This document shows, in pieces, positions 9,027 through 17,236 of a stretch of 64,000 bases of DNA (positions within the stretch are counted from its first letter, which is position 1; each line of letters starts with the position of its first letter). Position numbers and translations under genes: made by a program. The notes beneath the pieces are model-generated. The model did not search any database and was not told where the DNA came from. It worked only from the letters and a program-made list of their open reading frames with translations. The DNA comes from Thermaerobacter marianensis DSM 12885. Lineage in GTDB: Bacteria > Bacillota > Sulfobacillia > Thermaerobacterales > Thermaerobacteraceae. The stretch covers positions 2,294,001-2,358,000 of the forward strand of contig NC_014831.1 in NCBI RefSeq assembly GCF_000184705.1. The letters are read 5' to 3'.

Positions 9027-10137
9027 CGTGGGAGGCCCCAAGCCCGGGCACGAACTGGAGGCCGAGCCCCGGGTCCAGCCCGCCGCAGCCGGCGTGACCG
9101 GCGTCGGCGGGACCGGCGAGGGAGCCGCCCCCGCGGGGGTCGAGCCCGCGCCGGCCGGCCCGGGACCGGGGCTGGCCCGCGGCCTTGGCCGGCGCCAGGC
9201 CGCCCTGCTGGCGCCCACGCTCCTCAACCCCATCATCGAGCTGGAATTCCGGGCTCGCATGCGCCGGAACCGCACCATGCTCCTGCTCATGGCCTACACG
9301 GCGGCGGTCGCTGCCGTGTTCCTCCTGGCCGTGGTGTTCACGGGCGCGGCGGGGACCCGCATCCTCGGACCCGGCCCCTACGAGATCAGCTGGGGGCTCT
9401 TCCAGGCGGTGATGCTGGCGGAACTGGTGCTGATCGGCGCCGTGGCCGGCGCCTCGGGCGCGGGCGCCATCAGCAGCGAGCGGGAGCGGCAGACGTGGGA
9501 GATCCTGCGGACGACCCGGATGCCCGCCTGGCGCATCGTGACGGGCAAGCTGGTCGCCGCCGTCGCCCTGGCCCTGTGGCTGGTGGTGGCCTCCTTCCCC
9601 GTCTTCCTGCCCCTCTTCCGGTTCAACGCGGTGCAGCCGGACATGCTGGCCCGGTTGCTGCTGCTCTTCACCGCCAGCGGCCTGACCTGGGCGGCCCTCG
9701 GCCTGTTCTTCTCCGCCCTGTTCCGGCGGACCATCGTGGCCGTCATCGCCACGTACGGGGTGGCCATGGGCTGGGTGATCCTGACCTTGATCGCCCGGCC
9801 GCTACAGGATGCCCTCACCCCCCCGCCGCCCATGGGTCCCATGCCCCCGCGTCCCGTGGGTCCGCTGGCCATCGAGCTGGCCAGCCCCGTGCTGGCCTTG
9901 CTGTATGCCCTGCGGTCCCCCTTGCTGGAGGAGTGGAACTGGCTGGCCGGCGGGGTGGTGTCCGTGCTGCTCCGCGCAGGCATGCCGGCAGGAACGCGCA
10001 TCACCACCGCCGCCCGGGTGGCCGCCTATCTGGGTGAATACGGCTACTATTGGATGTACGTCATCATCGCCCTGGGGGCGGCCGCGGTGCTGGCGGCGGC
10101 CGCCACGGCCCTCATCCAGCGGCGGGAGGCGGGATAG
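9013..10137 (+). CDS. ABC-2 type permease
   Basis: AAGGAGG (9001-9007) lies in the end of the ATPase gene, so the start is GTG 9013 or 9016, giving about 374 residues. A ~65-residue low-complexity N-terminus precedes an amphipathic stretch (LNPIIELEFRARMRRNR) and the first membrane helix (MLLLMAYTAAVAAVFLLA). A conserved SSERERQTWEILRTTRM segment is typical of ABC-2/NatB/GldF-like permeases. Four or five more helices follow. With the ATPase it should form an export or membrane-remodelling transporter; its substrate cannot be read from the sequence. Confidence 0.87.
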   Translation: MVAGDVGGPKPGHELEAEPRVQPAAAGVTGVGGTGEGAAPAGVEPAPAGPGPGLARGLGRRQAALLAPTLLNPIIELEFRARMRRNRTMLLLMAYTAAVAAVFLLAVVFTGAAGTRILGPGPYEISWGLFQAVMLAELVLIGAVAGASGAGAISSERERQTWEILRTTRMPAWRIVTGKLVAAVALALWLVVASFPVFLPLFRFNAVQPDMLARLLLLFTASGLTWAALGLFFSALFRRTIVAVIATYGVAMGWVILTLIARPLQDALTPPPPMGPMPPRPVGPLAIELASPVLALLYALRSPLLEEWNWLAGGVVSVLLRAGMPAGTRITTAARVAAYLGEYGYYWMYVIIALGAAAVLAAAATALIQRREAG

Positions 10138-10316
10138 ACGCTTGCCGGCGGATGGGGCCGGCCAGCGCCACAGGCATGGACGGTGCCGCCGGCGGTCGCC
10201 GCCGACGCGGAGGGCCGCCCACACCGGGGGGCCGGCGCAGCACGCAGGGACGGTGCGGCCGGCGGGTTCCAGCCGAAGCCGGCCGCGGGCAGCGGTTCCA
10301 TTGGAGGGACGCCGGA

Positions 10317-12218
10317 ATGCCCATGCACCGGCGCGGGTCGAACCGGCCCGGGACGGGCCGGTCCCGAACGCACCCGCCCAGGACCAACGCGGGCGCCACG
10401 CACCCGGACGGGATGGAGGCGGAGCACCCCGGGGCGCCAAGGCGGGGACCCCAGCAGCCCGGCGGCGACGGGGGTGCCTCGGGCACGAGCCCGCCCGTCA
10501 CGAAGGAAGGCGTGCCCACCGTGGAGGACGTCTTCCGTGCCCTCAAGCCCTGGCGGGCGCGGCTGCTCGGGCAGCATCTCTTGACCTGCGGGCTCGTGGG
10601 CCTCGCGCTGGCGGCGTGCCTGGCCCTGCCCCCGCTGCTGGCCGACCGGTGGCTGGTCGACCCCGGGGGGCGGGGGACCGCCCTCGTTCTCGCGGCCGCG
10701 GCCGTCGTGCTGGCGGCCGTGCAAGGCTGGCGGTCGGCGCCAAACTGGGCGGATGCCGCCCGGGCAGCGGATGCGGCCGCGGGCCTGAAGGAACAGGCCG
10801 TCACCGCCTTGCAGCCGGAGCCGGGTGCCCGCCGTGCCTTCGTCACCCTGCAGCGCCGGCGCGCCCTGGAAGCCCTGGCGGCCGCCGACCCCCGCGCCTG
10901 GCCCCTGGCGCCCCGGCGGTGGCGGCCGTGGGCGGCGGTGCTGCTGGCCGCGTTGCTGGTGGACGTGACCCTGTGGCTGGCACCCCACCCGCTGGCCCCC
11001 GTCCGGGCACAGCGGGCGCGCTGGCGGGCCGAGCTGGCCCTGATCCAGGATCAGGTCCGTCAGATGCAGCAGGTCGTGCACTCGGTTCGCACCGGGGCAC
11101 CGGAAGAACCCCGGCCGGGCAGCTCCCGGGTGGACGATCCGCAGGCCGGTGCAGGACCGCCGCGGCCCGGTGCGCGGGAGCCCACCCCCCGCCCCGGTAC
11201 GGAACCCTCCCGGGAGCCGGCGCAGCCGGGTTCGTCCGGTGCAGGGCGCTCCCCGGCCACCGGTGCAGGGCCGGATTCGGGGACGCCTGCTACCGCCACC
11301 GCACGTGACGCCGCCGGAGCGCCGGCAGGCGGCGGGGCCCCGGCAGGCGCCGGGCCGCGGGGCGGGGATTCCACGCCGGCGCCGGTCGCAGACGCGGTGG
11401 CTGCCCTGGACCAGGCGCTGGCCAACCTGGCCCGGCGGCTCGAGGAGGCGCAAGCCGATCCCACCGCCGCCACCCTGGCCCGCGTGGCGGAGGCGGCCCA
11501 GCGGGTACAGGATGCCGCCCGGGCCGGCGCGGGCACCTCCCAGACCGTTGTGTCGCCCGAGCTGGCCGCTCACCTGGCCCGCCTGGCGGCGCAACTGGAG
11601 CAGCTGGCCCGGGAAGCGTCCAGTTCCGAGCTGGCCCGGCGGGCAGGTGCCGGTGTGGGCGGCAGCCCTGGTTCCGTCCCGGGTGGTGGCTCGCGGAGCG
11701 GCCGCGGGGATGGCGGAGCGCCCGGCGCGGCCTCCGAAGGTTCGTCGCCGGGCGGTGCTTCCGGTGCCGGAGCGGGGGCGCTAGCCGGGGCCGGATGGGG
11801 CACCGGGGCGGGAACCGGTGCGGGCACCGGTTCCGGAGGTGGCGGCCGGGGCTCCGGGGGTCGCGGGTCAGGTGCCGGCGGCCTGGGTACCGGCTCGGGT
11901 GGCAGCAGCTGGGGCACCGGCACCGCGGGCAGTGCCCTGGCGGGCGGGCTGGATGCCCGCCTCGCGGGCGGCCAACCGCAGTGGCTGCCCGGGGCCCGCA
12001 CCCCCGGATCCCTGACCTTGCCCGGCTGGGGCTCGGAATCCATCGCCGTCCGGCCGGGCCAGGTCTCGCCCGCCCGGCAACTGCAGGGGCAGTGGGCGGC
12101 CCAAGCGGCCCTAGATCTTGGCAGCGGCGACCTGGGCACCTTGCCCCCGCAGCTGCGCTGGCTCGTCCAGGCGTACTTCGGCGGCCAAGGGGCGCCGCCG
12201 GCTTCAGCAAACCCGTGA
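10317..12218 (+). CDS. Membrane protein with DUF4175-like head and Gly/Ser-rich tail
   Basis: ATG 10317 has GGAGGG eight bases upstream and gives 633 residues. GTG 10512 or 10521 (behind AAGGAAGG) would remove a disordered lead. Two closely spaced helices (LLTCGLVGLALAACLALPP and TALVLAAAAVVLAAV) are followed by ADAAAGLKEQAVTAL and a third helix (AVLLAALLVDVTLWLA). This three-helix pattern with a soluble helix resembles DUF4175-type proteins of MoxR/vWA clusters. The rest is helical or coiled-coil (QLARRLEEAQADP-type stretches) with a very Gly/Ser-rich region near residues 450-550. It lies between the ABC permease and moxR, so it probably links the two modules. Function unknown. Confidence 0.65.
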   Translation: MPMHRRGSNRPGTGRSRTHPPRTNAGATHPDGMEAEHPGAPRRGPQQPGGDGGASGTSPPVTKEGVPTVEDVFRALKPWRARLLGQHLLTCGLVGLALAACLALPPLLADRWLVDPGGRGTALVLAAAAVVLAAVQGWRSAPNWADAARAADAAAGLKEQAVTALQPEPGARRAFVTLQRRRALEALAAADPRAWPLAPRRWRPWAAVLLAALLVDVTLWLAPHPLAPVRAQRARWRAELALIQDQVRQMQQVVHSVRTGAPEEPRPGSSRVDDPQAGAGPPRPGAREPTPRPGTEPSREPAQPGSSGAGRSPATGAGPDSGTPATATARDAAGAPAGGGAPAGAGPRGGDSTPAPVADAVAALDQALANLARRLEEAQADPTAATLARVAEAAQRVQDAARAGAGTSQTVVSPELAAHLARLAAQLEQLAREASSSELARRAGAGVGGSPGSVPGGGSRSGRGDGGAPGAASEGSSPGGASGAGAGALAGAGWGTGAGTGAGTGSGGGGRGSGGRGSGAGGLGTGSGGSSWGTGTAGSALAGGLDARLAGGQPQWLPGARTPGSLTLPGWGSESIAVRPGQVSPARQLQGQWAAQAALDLGSGDLGTLPPQLRWLVQAYFGGQGAPPASANP

Positions 12219-12421
12219 TGGCCCCTGAGGACCGGTCCCTGAGGCCGCTCGCCGGTCGCCGCCCGGGCCGGACGAGCCGGCGCGGCGCCCCATCACCGTA
12301 GGGACAGAAAGGTCGAGCTGGCCAGCGCGGTGCCGGTGGAACCCATGCGGTGCCAAGGTGGGGAGCGAAGGTGGAATTCCGCATGCAAGCGATGCGCCCC
12401 TCCCCGGAGGGAGGCCCGCCC

Positions 12422-13621
12422 ATGACCCCGGGTCCCGTGGCGCGGGAAGCCGAAGACCTGGCCCAGCGGCTCGAGCGCCTGGCGGACCAGCTGGCCCGGG
12501 TCCGCGACGAGTTGCAGCGGGTCATCCTGGGTCAGGACGACGTGGTCCGGCAAGTCCTCTGGGCCTTGCTGGCGGGTGGCCACGTGCTGCTGGAGGGCGT
12601 GCCCGGACTGGGCAAGACGGCCCTGGTACGGGCCCTCGGCCAGGTGCTGGGCCTCCAGTTCTCCCGGATTCAGTTCACCCCCGACCTGATGCCGGCGGAC
12701 CTGCTGGGCACCCACATCCTCGAGGAACGCCCCGACGGCCGCCGCGGCTGGCGCTGGGAGCCCGGTCCCATCTGGGCGCACCTGGTGCTGGCCGACGAAA
12801 TCAACCGGGCGACGCCCAAAACCCAGAGCGCCTTGCTGGAAGCCATGGCGGAAGGGCAGGTGACGGCGGGCGGCACCACCCGGCCGCTGCCCCGGCCGTT
12901 CCTGGTCCTGGCCACCCAGAACCCCCTGGAGATGGAGGGGACGTTCCCCCTGCCCGAGGCCCAGCTGGACCGCTTCCTGTTCAAGGTGCTGGTCCCCTAC
13001 CCGTCGGAAGACACGCTGGCCCGCATCGGCCGGCTCACCACCGGGGCCCGGCCGGCTGCCCCGGCGACCGTGGCCGGCGGAGAAGCGACGGTCCGCGAGT
13101 GGATGGACCTGGCCCGCGGCGTCCTGGTGGCCGACGAGGTCCTCCACCGGGCGGCGCGTCTGGTGGCCATGACCCATCCCGACCACCCCCAGGCGCCGGA
13201 GGCGGTGCGCCGGTTCGTCCGGTACGGGGCCAGCCCGCGGGGCCTGCAAGCCCTGCTGCTGGGGGCCAAGGCGCGGGCGTTGATGGAAGGCCGGCTCAAC
13301 GTGGCCTACGACGACCTGGCGGCCGTGCTGCGGCCCGCCCTGCGCCACCGGCTGATCCTCAACTTCGAGGCCGAGGCGGCGGGGATTGGCGTGGATGACA
13401 TCCTGGCCGAGCTGGCGGAGGCCGCGGGCCTGGCCGGGGTGCAGGGACAGGCCCCGCCTGGCGGCCGGGGCCACGCCCCGCCAGCCGCCCCGCCGGACGG
13501 CGTGCCCGGTGTCCCGCCCGGTGCCCCGCCCGATGCCCCGCCAGCCGCCCCGCAACCCGCGGCGCCCGGCTTCGGGCGGGTTCCTCCGGACGAACCCGCC
13601 CGGAGCCGGCGCGGGGAGTGA
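12422..13621 (+). CDS. MoxR-family AAA+ ATPase
   Basis: ATG 12422 follows GGAGGGAGG and gives 399 residues. MoxR proteins are AAA+ chaperones that act with vWA proteins to mature or remodel partner complexes. Walker A is GVPGLGKTA (residues 59-67). MoxR hallmarks follow in order: RIQFTPDLMPADLLG, Walker B LVLADEINRATPKTQSALLE, sensor 1 LATQNPLEMEGTFPLPEAQLDRF, and the lid ending in YGASPRGLQAL. The last ~60 residues form a Pro/Gly-rich tail absent from typical ~320-residue MoxRs. The DUF58 gene starts six bases downstream. Confidence 0.95.
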   Translation: MTPGPVAREAEDLAQRLERLADQLARVRDELQRVILGQDDVVRQVLWALLAGGHVLLEGVPGLGKTALVRALGQVLGLQFSRIQFTPDLMPADLLGTHILEERPDGRRGWRWEPGPIWAHLVLADEINRATPKTQSALLEAMAEGQVTAGGTTRPLPRPFLVLATQNPLEMEGTFPLPEAQLDRFLFKVLVPYPSEDTLARIGRLTTGARPAAPATVAGGEATVREWMDLARGVLVADEVLHRAARLVAMTHPDHPQAPEAVRRFVRYGASPRGLQALLLGAKARALMEGRLNVAYDDLAAVLRPALRHRLILNFEAEAAGIGVDDILAELAEAAGLAGVQGQAPPGGRGHAPPAAPPDGVPGVPPGAPPDAPPAAPQPAAPGFGRVPPDEPARSRRGE

Positions 13622-13627
13622 GGCGCC

Positions 13628-14887
13628 GTGGCGGCGGGCCTGGAGGCGTGGCTGGACGGGCAAGTTCGCCCCCTGCTGGAGCGGTTGCAGCTGCTGGGCC
13701 GGGCGGCGGCGCCGGACGCCTGGACGGGCCGTTACCGCACCCGCCAGAAGGGGCGCTCGCTGGAGTACGCCGGGTTCCGCGAGTACGTCCCGGGCGACGA
13801 CCCGCGGACCCTGGACTGGCAAGCCCTGGCCCGGCTGGACCGGCCCTTCGTCCGCGAGTACACGGCGGAACGGGAACGGGTGGTCACGGTGCTGATCGAC
13901 GGATCCGCCTCCATGGCCGCGGCGGGCAAGGTGGCGACGGCCTTGCAGCTGGCCGCCGCCCTGGGGTACTGCGCCCTGTACCACGGCGACCGCTGGCAAC
14001 TGGTCCTGCTGCAGGGGCCGGCCGCGAGGCTGCTGGGGGTAGGCCGGGGACGCGGCGCCCGGCACCGGCTGGCGGTGGCCCTGGCCGCGGCGGAGGCGCA
14101 ATTTCGGACGGTGGGCACGCCGGCGGCGGCCGGGACGGCCCTGGCCCGCGGTGGGGCTGCGGCCCCCGACGCGGCCACGGCGACGGGAGGCATCACCGGG
14201 AGCCGGCCGCCCGCCGTGCCTCAGGCCCCCCGGTGGGGCCATGAGGCGGAGGGCCTGCCGGGTTCCGCGGACGGGACCCGGGGTTGGGAGCGGGCCGTCA
14301 CCGCCTTGCTGCCTGCCTTGAAACAGTGGCGCCGCGGCGCCGTCCCGTCGATCCGGCCCGGAGGCGGCGTGGCCATCCTGATCAGCGACCTGCTGGACCC
14401 GGCCAGCCTGGGCGGCGGGCGGCGCGGTGAAGCCAAGGGGCGTCGTGGAACACGGGAGCCCGGTGCGGCAGGAAGGCGCGTTGGCCCCTCCGACCCCGGT
14501 GCAGCAACGGGGCACCGTGCAGCACTGAAGGCCGGTGAAGCAGGGGATGGCGCGGCCTACGTTCTTCAAGTGGTCTCTCTGCTGGCGGCCGCCGGGCAGG
14601 GCGTGCTCCTGCACCTGCTGGCGCCTCCCGAGCTGGGGCTCGAGGCGGCCGGGTTCTTCCCGCCTCCTGGCGAGTGGACGCTGGTCGACGCGGAGACGGG
14701 GGCGGCCCTGGACGTCACCGTTGACGGCCGGCTGCTGGAAGCGTACCGGCGGGCCCTGGCGGGGTGGCTGGAAGGGTGGCGGCGGGCGTGCCACGCCCAC
14801 CGGGTGCTGCACGTGCCCGTGCCGGCCCCCTGGCCGCTGCGGGGGGCGGTCATGGATTACCTGGTGCCCGCGGGCGTGCTCGGTTGA
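13628..14887 (+). CDS. DUF58 domain protein, vWA-like
   Basis: GTG 13628 follows GGGGAGTGAGG and gives 419 residues. The DUF58 signature GRSLEYAGFREYVPGDD is followed by RTLDWQALARLDRPFVREY. A vWA-like metal site comes next (VTVLIDGSASM, matching DxSxS). DUF58 proteins are regularly coded next to moxR and are thought to be its partners. Low-complexity inserts break the vWA fold near residues 160-215 and 260-300, so it is longer than usual. It has no obvious membrane segment, which suggests a cytoplasmic protein. Confidence 0.92.
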   Translation: MAAGLEAWLDGQVRPLLERLQLLGRAAAPDAWTGRYRTRQKGRSLEYAGFREYVPGDDPRTLDWQALARLDRPFVREYTAERERVVTVLIDGSASMAAAGKVATALQLAAALGYCALYHGDRWQLVLLQGPAARLLGVGRGRGARHRLAVALAAAEAQFRTVGTPAAAGTALARGGAAAPDAATATGGITGSRPPAVPQAPRWGHEAEGLPGSADGTRGWERAVTALLPALKQWRRGAVPSIRPGGGVAILISDLLDPASLGGGRRGEAKGRRGTREPGAAGRRVGPSDPGAATGHRAALKAGEAGDGAAYVLQVVSLLAAAGQGVLLHLLAPPELGLEAAGFFPPPGEWTLVDAETGAALDVTVDGRLLEAYRRALAGWLEGWRRACHAHRVLHVPVPAPWPLRGAVMDYLVPAGVLG

Positions 14888-14947
14888 CGGGTTGTCGGCT
14901 GACGGGTTGCCCGGCCGGGCGAGGCGGTGAAAGGGTTGCCGGGCGGG

Positions 14948-17236
14948 ATGAGCGGCGGGCCAAGCGGGTTTTTCCAAACGTCCGGGTGGGGATGGGCAGG
15001 GCCCCTGGCGGCGCTGGCCGGAGCGGGGGTCATCCTGCTGCTTTACCTGCTCCGTCGCCAGCCGCAGCGGCTGGTGGTGCCGTCCACCCTGCTCTGGCAG
15101 CACATCCTGCGGGATGCCGTCGCCCGGCGACCGTGGCAGCGCCTCCGCTCCCGGCTGTCCCTGTGGCTTGAACTGCTGGTGGCGCTGGCCCTGGCCCTGG
15201 CGCTGGCGCGCCCCATGCTGCCCGGGGGTGAACCCATCCTGGCAGGTGCCGTGTGGGTGCTCGACGCCACGGCCAGCATGGGAGCCGGGGACCGGTGGCA
15301 GGAAGCGCTGGCCGTCATCCGGGAGGACCTGGAGCAGGCGGGTCCGGGCTTCCGCGGCGCCCTGCTGCGGGCGGGCCCTCAACCGCAGTGGATCGCCGGG
15401 CCCGGGGCAACCGCCGCCGAGATCGTCCGGGCGCTGGACCGGCTGGCTGGAGGGTCGGGCGCGAGCCTGGTTGCGCCCCCCGGGCCCGGGGAAGGGACGT
15501 CCCCGGGGTCATCCCGCTGGTTGCCCCCCGGCCCTTCGGGTGGCACCACGGACTGGCCTGCGGTGCTGGCGCTGGCCTACGGGGCGGCCGGCGCCCTGCC
15601 GCCCGGCAGCCCGGTCCGGGTGGTGACCGACGGAACCGATCCGGCCCTGGCGGAGCAGCTGGCTTCGCCGCCGCCCGGCCCGCATCCTCTGGAGATGGTG
15701 ACCTTGGGCGAGCCGGTGGAGAACACCGCCATCCTGGCGGTCAGCCCGCCCGAGCCGGCCGGTGCTGAAGGGCCGGCGAGCCGCCCCGCCCACGGCCCGC
15801 CAGCACCGGCGCGAATCACGGTCACCTTGATCCATTACGGGCGGGAGCCCGCTTCGGTCACCGTGGTGGTCGAACCGGCCCGCGGCGGCGCCACGGTGCG
15901 GGAAGAACCGCCCCAGCGGGTCACGCTGGCGCCCGGCCGGCCCGCCCAGGTCAGCTTCACCGTACCCGGTGGGGCACCCCTCTACCGGGTGGCCCTGGTC
16001 CCCGGCGACGCCTACCCGGCCGACGACGTGGCCTGGTCGGTGCCCCGGACGGATTCTTCCCTTTACGTCGGACTTCTGGCCGCGGGCGAGGCCGGGCTGA
16101 TTCACCGGGCCCTCGCCCTCCGACCCGGCGTTCAGGTCTCGCGGCTGGCGGGTGGCTCGCCGGAAGGCACCCTGCCACCGGGCGGCTCGCCGGAGGGCAC
16201 CCAGCCTCGCCCGACCTCACCGGGCGGCAACGCGGCAGGCGGCCACCTATCAGGCGTCGACGCGGCGGTCGGCACCGCGCCAGGCGAGCCCCTGCCGGGC
16301 CAGGTGCTCGCCGACCTGGATCTGCTGGTGGTGGCCGGCTTGCCGCTGCCGTCCGGCCTCCCTGCCACCCTACCGGTGATCTGGATCGATCCGCCCGCGG
16401 AGGCGGGGCCCGGCAGGACGGTCAGCCCCGGGGCCGCCCACGATACCCTCGGTGCCTCCTTTCAACCCCGGTCCATCGCCGTGGCCGCCAACGGCGAGGC
16501 ACAGCGCTTGTTGCACCTGGTTCCTCTGGACGGGGTGACCTTGCTGGCGGCGCGAGCGCTTACCCTGCAGCCCGGCGAGGTGCCCCTGCTGCTCGGCGAC
16601 GGCCGGCCCATCGCCACGTACCGTCCGCCCGCGCCCGGCCGGGGAGGCCGGGTCGTCCTGGGCTTCGACCCCTATCAGGGAACCTTGCTGCTGCGGCCGG
16701 CCTGGCCGCTGCTGGTCCAGTCGCTGGTCGACCACCTGGCCCCGGGTGGCCTGGGGGCTCCAACGGAGATGGTGGCCGGGCAAGCGCTGCACCTGGCCCC
16801 TTCCCCCTGGCTCACCGACGTCACGGTCTTCTCCCCCTCCGGCCAGGTGGTGCCGCCCGGCGCCCTGCTGGACGAACCCGGCCTCTACCGCGTCACCGCC
16901 CGCTCCGTGGCGCGGCGCGCCCCAGAACAAGGGGCTTGGGGCGGGCCGGGCCCCGGACGGCAAGACACGGGAACCGTGGAAACGGGCATTTGGGTGCGCC
17001 CCCACCCGCTGGAGTCGGCGGCGGTGGCCCGGGCGGCCCCGGTGCCTGCTGGGGTCGCCGGGGAGGCGGCGGAAGGGCCTGGCGGGGAGACGACCACCGG
17101 CGGGCCCTCCGCCCCCCGCGTGCCGGCCCCCGGTGCGGTGCCCAGTTGGGCGGAGCACCCCGGCTGGCGCTGGGCCGCCTGGCTGGCGCTGGCGGCGCTG
17201 GTGGCCGGGACGTGGGTGGTGCGCCATGAGCTTTGA
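14948..17236 (+). CDS. BatA-like membrane protein with degenerate vWA domain
   Basis: ATG 14948 gives 762 residues; GTG 14927 is an alternative. The first ~90 residues match the BatA N-terminal layout: one helix (ALAGAGVILLLYLLRRQ), a TLLWQHILRD segment and a second helix (LELLVALALALALAR). A vWA-like domain follows with VWVLDATASMG, where the metal motif is DxTxS rather than DxSxS. Later there is a Rossmann-like stretch (LADLDLLVVAGLPLP) and a C-terminal helix (WAAWLALAALVAGTWVV). Its stop overlaps the next start by 11 bases. It is probably a membrane-anchored partner of the MoxR/DUF58 pair. Confidence 0.85.
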   Translation: MSGGPSGFFQTSGWGWAGPLAALAGAGVILLLYLLRRQPQRLVVPSTLLWQHILRDAVARRPWQRLRSRLSLWLELLVALALALALARPMLPGGEPILAGAVWVLDATASMGAGDRWQEALAVIREDLEQAGPGFRGALLRAGPQPQWIAGPGATAAEIVRALDRLAGGSGASLVAPPGPGEGTSPGSSRWLPPGPSGGTTDWPAVLALAYGAAGALPPGSPVRVVTDGTDPALAEQLASPPPGPHPLEMVTLGEPVENTAILAVSPPEPAGAEGPASRPAHGPPAPARITVTLIHYGREPASVTVVVEPARGGATVREEPPQRVTLAPGRPAQVSFTVPGGAPLYRVALVPGDAYPADDVAWSVPRTDSSLYVGLLAAGEAGLIHRALALRPGVQVSRLAGGSPEGTLPPGGSPEGTQPRPTSPGGNAAGGHLSGVDAAVGTAPGEPLPGQVLADLDLLVVAGLPLPSGLPATLPVIWIDPPAEAGPGRTVSPGAAHDTLGASFQPRSIAVAANGEAQRLLHLVPLDGVTLLAARALTLQPGEVPLLLGDGRPIATYRPPAPGRGGRVVLGFDPYQGTLLLRPAWPLLVQSLVDHLAPGGLGAPTEMVAGQALHLAPSPWLTDVTVFSPSGQVVPPGALLDEPGLYRVTARSVARRAPEQGAWGGPGPGRQDTGTVETGIWVRPHPLESAAVARAAPVPAGVAGEAAEGPGGETTTGGPSAPRVPAPGAVPSWAEHPGWRWAAWLALAALVAGTWVVRHEL

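Noticed and set aside
12293-15382. Long open - strand frame of about 1029 residues
   Set aside because: It lies antisense to moxR, DUF58 and the BatA-like gene and has no motif; such shadows are common in very GC-rich DNA.
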